Shown piece by piece: positions 55,801 to 64,000 of a stretch of DNA of 64,000 nucleotides (position 1 is the stretch's first letter; each line of letters starts with the position of its first letter). The notes under the pieces are model-generated. The model ran no database searches. It was not told where the DNA came from and saw nothing but the letters and a program-made list of their open reading frames with translations. The DNA is from Heliocidaris erythrogramma (Eukaryota > Echinodermata > Echinoidea > Camarodonta > Echinometridae). Both the position numbers and the translations under genes were made by a program. The stretch spans positions 26,021,501-26,085,500 of the forward strand of contig CM046870.1 of the NCBI GenBank assembly GCA_025617745.1, in the 5' to 3' direction.

Positions 55801-56346
55801 TTGCAGCATTTCAGCATTTCGGCAGCAGCCCAGCGGACCATTATAGACATCCTTCCTAGCTGAGAATATTTAAGTAAAATTACGGTAAAACTTCTTAGCG
55901 GATAATGTTTTTATAGAATATGTATTTTTGCTCACTATTTTCTCTTAGCAAAAGATAGGGCTCTGTATATTCACTTTGTATACATGTTATCAAATCAATT
56001 CAAGTGTGGTCATTTTACTTGAAGTCTTGGAGGAACCGTCTGAATTTGGTATGGCGTTTGTTTATATGTCACATGATACAATCTAATTATCATTGCGACC
56101 TGCGCATTCTTTGAATCAGGAGTGTTTTCTTTAGTTTATGAAAATTCTCCTCTCCTCCACTGCTTTCTTTCTCTCCCTCATTCCATTTTCATCTGCTCCT
56201 CTTTTTTCTCTCTTTCTCTCTCTCTCTCTATCTCTCTCTCTCTCTATTTCTCAATCGCCTTTCCCACTTTCTCTCCCTTTCTATATGCATTCTCTCCCTC
56301 CTCTCTATATAATATGCATCAATAACATGTTCTCTTTGTCTTTTCA
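55801..56346. other. Spacer with TC-rich run
   Basis: A CTCTCT run at 56205-56260 precedes the LINE; nothing else recognised. Confidence 0.5.
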
Positions 56347-56347
56347 G

Positions 56348-58905
56348 GTTAACCTTGTAATACGTAATTGCAACAATCATCTCCGCAATTTATGGAGAAT
56401 TTGTAGATTCATTGATGCGAACACTTGTCACCATGCTGTCAGAGCATTAATTCTTTCCCGAATAGATTATTGCAATAGCCTTTATACAGTTTTATCTTCC
56501 AAAGACTGAAACTGTCCAGAATCGAGCTGCTAGACTTATTTTTGGCCTAGGATCTAGGACACATACTTCACCTTTGGTTAAGGAACTTCACTGGTTACCT
56601 CTACACCAACGTATTCTTCTTAAAGTTTGTTTGTACGTCTTTAAAATTCTAAACCATTTAGCAGCTCCTGAATAATTATCTTCATAAAACACTCAAAATA
56701 TATACACCATCTCGCAATCTTCGCTCAACAGCTGATAAACCGAAAAATCAACCGAAAAGCGCTTCTCAGTGGCTGCACCTAAAACGTGGAACAATATTAT
56801 AACAGTTGTTAAGTCTTTGTTATTGCCCCAGCTTTTGTACTTGTTTTCGGTTTTATGTGTAAACATTCCTCAGTCCTTTTTTAAAAGACTGAACTCTATA
56901 TTATATAAATTTATTTGGAATAATGGCAATGATCGTGTTAAAAGGGTTTTACTTTGTGATTCATATATGAAGAAGGTGGCTTGAAAATGATTGATCCTTG
57001 TACTTTTGCTAAGTCACAGAAAATGGTTTGGGTGAAGCATTTTTTAGATGATGGTTATTCGAGTGGTTGGAAAGAAATAGAATTAGAAATGTTTAAATCC
57101 TTTCATGATGACCCTTTAATGTTATGGAGAGCAGATGCCCCCCAATGTGTATTGAATAAATTAAAGAATTGCCAAATGATTGAAACTTTGAAGGTTTGTT
57201 ATGAATATAGAAATTTAGTATTGAAAGAAATGAAGTTAAAGTGATTTTCATATGCAAGATATTATTTGGTACAACAAAACATGTGAGTTTGAGGCATAGA
57301 CCTTTTTATTATTATCTTGCTTGGTATGAAAGAGGAATTCTGCATTTTCCTGATCTTTATAGGGGTGACAATTTTGTGAAGACTTTTGAAGATTTAGTAA
57401 TCGAATATAATATCCCTATAACAGATCCTAGCAAATATGATTCCCTGATGAATGGTTTATATATGAATTGGTTTTTAAACCGAAAACATGTCAATGAGAA
57501 CATTTTTGATGAGATTGTTTTTGAGTTGGTAAAAAAAAGCAAAGTACCAAGATATGCATATTCTTTGTTGCGAATTACAGATGATTTGCCTCGAAAGAAA
57601 GTTGAAAATAAATGGGAAGATTGTTTCGGTTTAGACAGAAATGAAATTGATTGGTACGCTATACATAAAAACAATTTTATGTGCACGTTGGATACCCAGT
57701 TAAGGTCTTTCTATTTCAAAGCTTTTCATAATGCCGTAGCCTTAAATGCTTTCTTATATAAAATAGGTAGAAGTGATTCACCACTTTGTCATTTTTGTAA
57801 TAAGTTTCCTGAAACTTTGAAGCATATATTTTGTGATTGTACAGAGGTTGCCCCTATGTGGAAGAAGCTCTCTGATTTTATTGATGTCAAGATCAATGAG
57901 ACTACAGTATATTCAGATTTTAGCTATCTATTTGGTGTTGACATTGGGAGCAGACATGACAGGTGTATTACATTTTTATTCTTGTGTCTAAAATTTTATA
58001 TCATTCGATGCAAATTTCAACAGGTAGATTTAAAGTTTCAATCATTTATTAATTTTGTTAAAATGAAACAAAATATCGAGTATAAGATATCAGAGAAAAG
58101 GGGGAAATTAACCTCACATTTTAGAAAATGGTCGATTTCATTTATATAATTGAGCTTTGATCCATTTCGCTCCCTCTTGCCGTGATACTTAGTTACAGTC
58201 AGTGACAAGTTATGTTGATTTACTTCTATTATTTTTGTGAATAATGGGTTTACAGCAGAGCCCCACCGGCCCCTAGACAGAACGCTGCCTTTTTGGGATT
58301 GTAAAGATTTTAGATGTATTATTGATGAAACTTGAGCACTTTTCATTTGCAGTTTATTATGCCATCAGTGTATTGGGCATTAGTCTTTTTTATGATCCCG
58401 GTTACCATGGTTATGGTGGGTCTCTGCTGTCCTTATCTTCAGAGAGACATTTTTGTTGTGTTGTGTTGTATTGTTACCTGTGGTGTGGTGCAGTGTCATG
58501 TCATGTATCTCTTGTTTGTCCGTATGTCTTGTCTTGTCATGTGTGGTGGCGTGTCTTGGGTTTTGTCTTGTCTTGTCTTAAGTTGCTTTATGTCTTTTAA
58601 TAGTTTATGCATACGATATCATTGTAAATACGTTATATTCTTGTGTTCTTTTTCAATAAACACAAAAATACCCCCAAGAACGTGGAACAATATTCCACTC
58701 TGCATCAGAGAAATAACTTGTCTAGCCCCTTTCAAAAGATCCCTAAAAACATATCTCTTTCCACAGTAATATGTTTGAATGTAATCTCTTACTTTTTTGA
58801 GTCTGTCTCTTTGCTGTTGCTGTTGTCTTTTCTTTTCAAATGTGTATTTTTGTAAGCGCTATGGTACTTTCTGTTTTTAGCGCTTCTAAATATTATTATA
58901 CCTAT
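56348..58905 (+). mobile_element. CR1-group LINE split by an L1/Tx1-like insertion
   Basis: The left part (56348-56798) encodes IDYCNSLYTVL, then after a shift VQNRAARLIFGL and LHWLPLHQRILLK, then SVAAPKTWNNI. The right part (58679-58905) resumes with RTWNNIPLCIREITCLAPFK then RSLKTYLF and ends in the hairpin TAAGCGCTATGG...TAGCGCTTCTAA with ATT repeats. Both halves together cover only the C-terminal third of ORF2. Confidence 0.78.
56799..58678 (+). mobile_element. L1/Tx1-like LINE with 16-bp target duplication
   Basis: AACGTGGAACAATATT flanks it at 56783-56798 and 58679-58694. 5'-truncated: starts in the post-RT segment (LLLPQLLYLFSVLCVNIP), frame breaks near 56983 and 57243, then a long intact frame to 58149. 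That frame carries the Cys/His motif SPLCHFCNK...HIFCDC (57777-57840). The 3' UTR ends soon after AATAAA at 58655. Same family group as 14865-16664. Confidence 0.82.
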
Positions 58906-59205
58906 TTATAATTTCATAATATACATGTGTACGTATAATATAAAATTGTGAGTCTGTTCGCTTGAAGGAGGATACCTCCCAAAATTCGTGTAATTATAAA
59001 TAAATCTTTGGAACAAGCATGACATTTTCATGATTTCATGATTATTATTTGAGGGTACATGTATCATCAAATTTTTACTTTCTTTCCTTTGTTCCCCCCC
59101 CCCCCCCCATCTCCAACGTTCTTTTCCTTCGCGCGCACCTCCCTCTCTCTTTTTTCCTCTTCCTCCACCTCTTTTCCTTAGCATTTCCTCCTTTGTTCTC
59201 TAGCC
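58906..59205. other. Spacer leading into the minisatellite
   Basis: A C tract at 59095-59108 and increasing CT-richness before the array; no gene. Confidence 0.6.
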
Positions 59206-62200
59206 CTTCTCTTTCTACTTCTCCCATCCCTCTCTTTCTACTTCTCCCATCCCTCTCTTGCTACTTCTCCCATCCCTCTCTTGCTACTTCTCCCATCCCT
59301 CTCTTGCTACTTCTCCCATCCCTCTCTTTCTACTTCTCCCATCCCTCTCTTGCTACTTCTCCCATCCCTCTCTTGCTACTTCTCCCATCCCTCTCTTGCT
59401 ACTTCTCCCATCCCTCTCTTTCTACTTCTCCCATCCCTCTCTTGCTACTTCTCCCATCCCTCTCTTTCTACTTCTCCCATCCCTCTCTTTCTACTTCTCC
59501 CATCCCTCTTGCTACTTCTCCCATCCCTCTCTTTCTACTTCTCCCATCCCTCTCTTTCTACTTCTCCCATCCCTCTCTTGCTACTTCTCCCATCCCTCTC
59601 TTGCTACTTCTCCCATCCCTCTTGCTACTTCTCCCATCCCTCTTTCTACTTCTCCCATCCCTCTCTTGCTACTTCTCCCATCCCTCTCTTGCTACTTCTC
59701 CCATCCCTCTCTTGCTACTTCTCCCATCCCTCTATTGCTACTTCTCCCATCCCTCTCTTTCTACTTCTCCCATCCCTCTCTTGCTACTTCTCCCATCCCT
59801 CTTTCTACTTCTCCCATCCCTCTCTTTCTACTTCTCCCATCCCTCTCTTTCTACTTCTCCCATCCCTCTCTTGCTACTTCTCCCATCCCTCTCTTGCTAC
59901 TTCTCCCATCCCTCTCTTGCTACTTCTCCCATCCCTCTTTCTACTTCTCCCATCCCTCTCTTGCTACTTCTCCCATCCCTCTTGCTACTTCTCCCATCCC
60001 TCTCTTGCTACTTCTCCCATCCCTCTTTCTACTTCTCCCATCCCTCTTTCTACTTCTCCCATCCCTCTCTTGCTACTTCTCCCATCCCTCTCTTTCTACT
60101 TCTCCCATCCCTCTCTTGCTACTTCTCCCATCCCTCTCTTGCTACTTCTCCCATCCCTCTCTTTCTACTTCTCCCATCCCTCTCTTTCTACTTCTCCCAT
60201 CCCTCTCTTGCTACTTCTCCCATCCCTCTCTTGCTACTTCTCCCATCCCTCTCTTGCTACTTCTCCCATCCCTCTCTTTCTACTTCTCCCATCCCTCTCT
60301 TTCTACTTCTCCCATCCCTCTCTTTCTACTTCTCCCATCCCTCTCTTGCTACTTCTCCCATCCCTCTCTTGCTACTTCTCCCATCCCTCTCTTTCTACTT
60401 CTCCCATCCCTCTCTTGCTACTTCTCCCATCCCTCTCTTTCTACTTCTCCCATCCCTCTCTTTCTACTTCTCCCATCCCTCTCTTTCTACTTCTACCATC
60501 CCTCTCTTGCTACTTCTCCCATCCCTCTCTTTCTACTTCTCCCATCCTTCTCTTGCTACTTCTCCCATCCCTCTCTTGCTACTTCTCCCATCCCTCTCTT
60601 TCTACTTCTCCCATCCCTCTCTTGCTACTTCTCCCACCCCTGTCTTTCTACTTCTCCCATCCCTCTCTTTCTACTTCTCCCATCCCTCTTTCTACTTCTC
60701 CCATCCCTCTTTCTACTTCTCCCATCCCTCTTTCTACTTCTCCCATCCCTCTCTTTCTACTTCTCCCATCCCTCTCTTTCTACTTCTCCCATCCCTCTCT
60801 TGCTACTTCTCCCATCCCTCTCTTTCTACTTCTCCCATCCCTCTCTTTCTACTTCTCCCATCCCTCTTTCTACTTCTCCCATCCCTCTTTCTACTTCTCC
60901 CATCCCTCTCTTGCTACTTCTCCCATCCCTCTCTTGCTACTTCTCCCATCCCTCTCTTTCTACTTCTCCCATCCCTCTCTTGCTACTTCTCCCATCCCTC
61001 TCTTTCTACTTCTCCCATCCCTCTCTTTCTACTTCTCCCATCCCTCTTTCTACTTCTCCCATCCCTCTTTCTACTTCTCCCATCCCTCTCTTGCTACTTC
61101 TCCCATCCCTCTCTTGCTACTTCTCCCATCCCTCTCTTTCTACTTCTCCCATCCCTCTCTTTCTACTTCTCCCATCCCTCTCTTGCTACTTCTCCCATCC
61201 CTCTCTTGCTACTTCTCCCATCCCTCTCTTTCTACTTCTCCCATCCCTCTCTTGCTACTTCTCCCATCCCTCTCTTGCTACTTCTCCCATCCCTCTCTTG
61301 CTACTTCTCCCATCCCTCTCTTTCTACTTCTCCCATCCCTCTCTTGCTACTTATCCCATCCCTCTCTTGCTACTTCTCCCATCCCTCTCTTTCTACTTCT
61401 CCCATCCCTCTCTTGCTACTTCTCCCATCCCTCTTTCTACTTCTCCCATCCCTCTCTTGCTACTTCTCCCATCCCTCTTTCTACTTCTCCCATCCCTCTT
61501 TCTACTTCTCCCATCCCTCTCTTGCTACTTCTCCCATCCCTCTCTTTCTACTTCTCCCATCCCTCTCTTGCTACTTCTCCCATCCCTCTCTTGCTACTTC
61601 TCCCATCCCTCTCTTTCTACTTCTCCCATCCCTCTCTTGCTACTTCTCCCATCCCTCTCTTGCTACTTCTCCCATCCCTCTCTTGCTACTTCTCCCATCC
61701 CTCTCTTTCTACTTCTCCCATCCCTCTCTTTCTACTTCTCCCATCCCTCTCTTTCTACTTCTCCCATCCCTCTCTTTCTACTTCTCCCATCCCTCTCTTG
61801 CTACTTCTCCCATCCCTCTCTTGCTACTTCTCCCATCCCTCTCTTGCTACTTCTCCCATCTCTCTGTTGCTACTTCTCCCATCCCTCTCTTTCTACTTCT
61901 CCCATCCCTCTCTTGCTACTTCTCCCATCCCTCTCTTTCTACTTCTCCCATCCCTCTCTTTCTACTTCTCCCATCCCTCTCTTTCTACTTCTCCCATCCC
62001 TCTCTTTCTACTTCTCCCATCCCTCTCTTGCTACTTTTCCCATCCTTCTCTTGCTACTTCTCCCATCCCTCTCTTTCTACTTCTACCATCCCTCTCTTGC
62101 TACTTCTCCCATCCCTCTCTTTCTACTTCTCCCATCCCTCTCTTGCTACTTCTCCCATCCCTCACTTTCTACTTCTCCCATCCCTCTCTTTCTACTTCTC

Positions 62201-64000
62201 CCATCCCTCTTTCTACTTCTCCCATCCCTCTTTCTACTTCTCCCATCCCTCTCTTGCTACTTCTCCCATCCCTCTCTTGCTACTTCTCCCATCCCTCTCT
62301 TTCTACTTCTCCCATCCCTCTCTTGCTACTTCTCCCATCCCTCTCTTTCTACTTCTCCCATCCCTCTCTTTCTACTTCTCCCATCCCTCTTTCTACTTCT
62401 CCCATCCCTCTTTCTACTTCTCCCATCCCTCTCTTGCTACTTCTCCCATCCCTCTCTTGCTACTTCTCCCATCCCTCTCTTTCTACTTCTCCCATCCCTC
62501 TCTTTCTACTTCTCCCATCCCTCTCTTGCTACTTCTCCCATCCCTCTCTTGCTACTTCTCCCATCCCTCTCTTTCTACTTCTCCCATCCCTCTCTTGCTA
62601 CTTCTCCCATCCCTCTCTTGCTACTTCTCCCATCCCTCTCTTGCTACTTCTCCCATCCCTCTCTTTCTACTTCTCCCATCCCTCTCTTGCTACTTCTCCC
62701 ATCCCTCTCTTTCTACTTCTCCCATCCCTCTCTTTCTACTTCTCCCATCCCTCTCTTGCTACTTCTCCCATCCCTCTCTTGCTACTTCTCCCATCCCTCT
62801 CTTGCTACTTCTCCCATCCCTCTCTTTCTACTTCTCCCATCCCTCTCTTTCTACTTCTCCCATCCCTCTTGCTACTTCTCCCATCCCTCTCTTGCTACTT
62901 CTCCCATCCCTCTTGCTACTTCTCCCATCCCTCTTTCTACTTCTCCCATCCCTCTCTTGCTACTTCTCCCATCCCTCTCTTGCTACTTCTCCCATCCCTC
63001 TCTTGCTACTTAGCCCATCCCTCTCTTGCTACTTCTCCCATCCCTCTCTTTCTACTTCTCCCATCCCTCTCTTGCTACTTCTCCCATCCCTCTTGCTACT
63101 TCTCCCATCCCTCTCTTTCTACTTCTCCCATCCCTCTCTTTCTACTTCTCCCATCCCTCTCTTGCTACTTCTCCCATCCCTCTCTTGCTACTTCTCCCAT
63201 CCCTCTCTTGCTACTTCTCCCATCCCTCTTTCTACTTCTCCCATCCCTCTCTTGCTACTTCTCCCATCCCTCTTTCTACTTCTCCCATCCCTCTCTTGCT
63301 ACTTCTCCCATCCCTCTTTCTACTTCTCCCATCCCTCTTTCTACTTCTCCCATCCCTCTCTTGCTACTTCTCCCATCCCTCTCTTTCTACTTCTCCCATC
63401 CCTCTCTTGCTACTTCTCCCATCCCTCTCTTGCTACTTCTCCCATCCCTCTCTTTCTACTTCTCCCATCCCTCTCTTTCTACTTCTCCCATCCCTCTCTT
63501 GCTACTTCTCCCATCCCTCTCTTGCTACTTCTCCCATCCCTCTCTTGCTACTTCTCCCATCCCTCTCTTTCTACTTCTCCCATCCCTCTCTTTCTACTTC
63601 TCCCATCCCTCTCTTTCTACTTCTCCCATCCCTCTCTTGCTACTTCTCCCATCCCTCTCTTGCTACTTCTCCCATCCCTCTCTTTCTACTTCTCCCATCC
63701 CTCTCTTGCTACTTCTCCCATCCCTCTCTTTCTACTTCTCCCATCCCTCTCTTTCTACTTCTCCCATCCCTCTCTTTCTACTTCTCCCATCCCTCTCTTG
63801 CTACTTCTCCCATCCCTCTCTTTCTACTTCTCCCATCCTTCTCTTGCTACTTCTCCCATCCCTCTCTTGCTACTTCTCCCATCCCTCTCTTTCTACTTCT
63901 CCCATCCCTCTCTTGCTACTTCTCCCATCCCTGTCTTTCTACTTCTCCCATCCCTCTCTTTCTACTTCTCCCATCCCTCTTTCTACTTCTCCCATCCCTC
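59206..64000 (+). repeat. Pyrimidine-rich 23/21-bp minisatellite array, runs past window end
   Basis: The unit is CCCATCCCTCTCTT, then G or T, then CTACTTCT (23 bp). A 21-bp variant lacks one CT. Roughly 210 units are present. All three frames of the plus strand are stop-free in the consensus, so a 1251-codon open frame (59258-63013) exists purely by repetition: 69 bp gives a 23-residue period. It ends where one unit mutates CTTCTC to CTTAGC. Not a gene. Confidence 0.95.

Noticed and set aside
59258..63013. 1251-codon open reading frame
   Set aside because: It exists only because the 23-bp unit has no stop in any frame; no start context, domain or non-repeat sequence supports a gene.
1..64000. 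CRISPR array, operons or bacterial regulatory sites
   Set aside because: Spliceosomal introns, LINEs, SINEs and MITEs show a eukaryotic genome; the tandem repeats here have no spacer structure.

Overview
This is eukaryotic, intron-containing, AT-rich DNA with no bacterial features. The mix of CR1/L2- and L1/Tx1-like LINEs, tRNA-headed SINEs whose tails look like CR1 3' ends, hAT and TTAA-flanked MITEs, a PIF/Harbinger element and a decayed Polinton-like integrase locus fits a marine invertebrate. I favour an echinoderm, but that is an inference from repeat style and not a species call.

One host gene can be assembled with confidence. It lies on the minus strand from 12331 to 3229, has six coding exons with matching GT/AG phases, encodes 549 residues, and is a divergent SLC16/monocarboxylate-transporter-like MFS protein. 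Its long introns hold hAT MITEs (three with perfect or near-perfect 8-bp target duplications), a ~730-bp block present three times in tandem, and a foldback MITE. Downstream of its stop, decayed copies of its own last exon and 3' UTR recur at least three times (1820-3160).

From 12.4 to 35.8 kb no host gene is supported. The region holds SINEs (13.8, 14.6, 17.9, 23.3, 28.9, 31.6 and 34.8 kb), 5'-truncated LINEs on the minus strand (14.9-16.8, 20.4-22.3, 25.2-26.1 and 30.0-31.0 kb), TTAA-flanked palindromic MITEs, a CAT-type microsatellite (32.1-32.7 kb) and a 63-bp-period repeat at 33.8 kb.

From 36.1 to 41.6 kb transposons are nested. A decayed integrase-bearing locus on the plus strand abuts, near 38393, a minus-strand intron-containing gene of the type seen in retroelement gag-like proteins; a 2.4-kb PIF/Harbinger element splits that gene.

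From 42 to 51 kb there are two candidate plus-strand host exons, one Thr/Gln/Pro-rich (43218-43489, last unit frameshifted) and one with a PAN/apple-like segment (50477-50710), plus two adjacent hAT copies with perfect target duplications. From 52.4 to 55.8 kb a 23-bp satellite is interrupted by a LINE. At 56.3-58.9 kb an L1/Tx1-like element sits inside a CR1-like element with a 16-bp target duplication. From 59.2 kb to the window end a pyrimidine-rich 23/21-bp minisatellite runs on; it shows both a 180-bp local repeat and a 3291-bp long-range repeat of its variant pattern.
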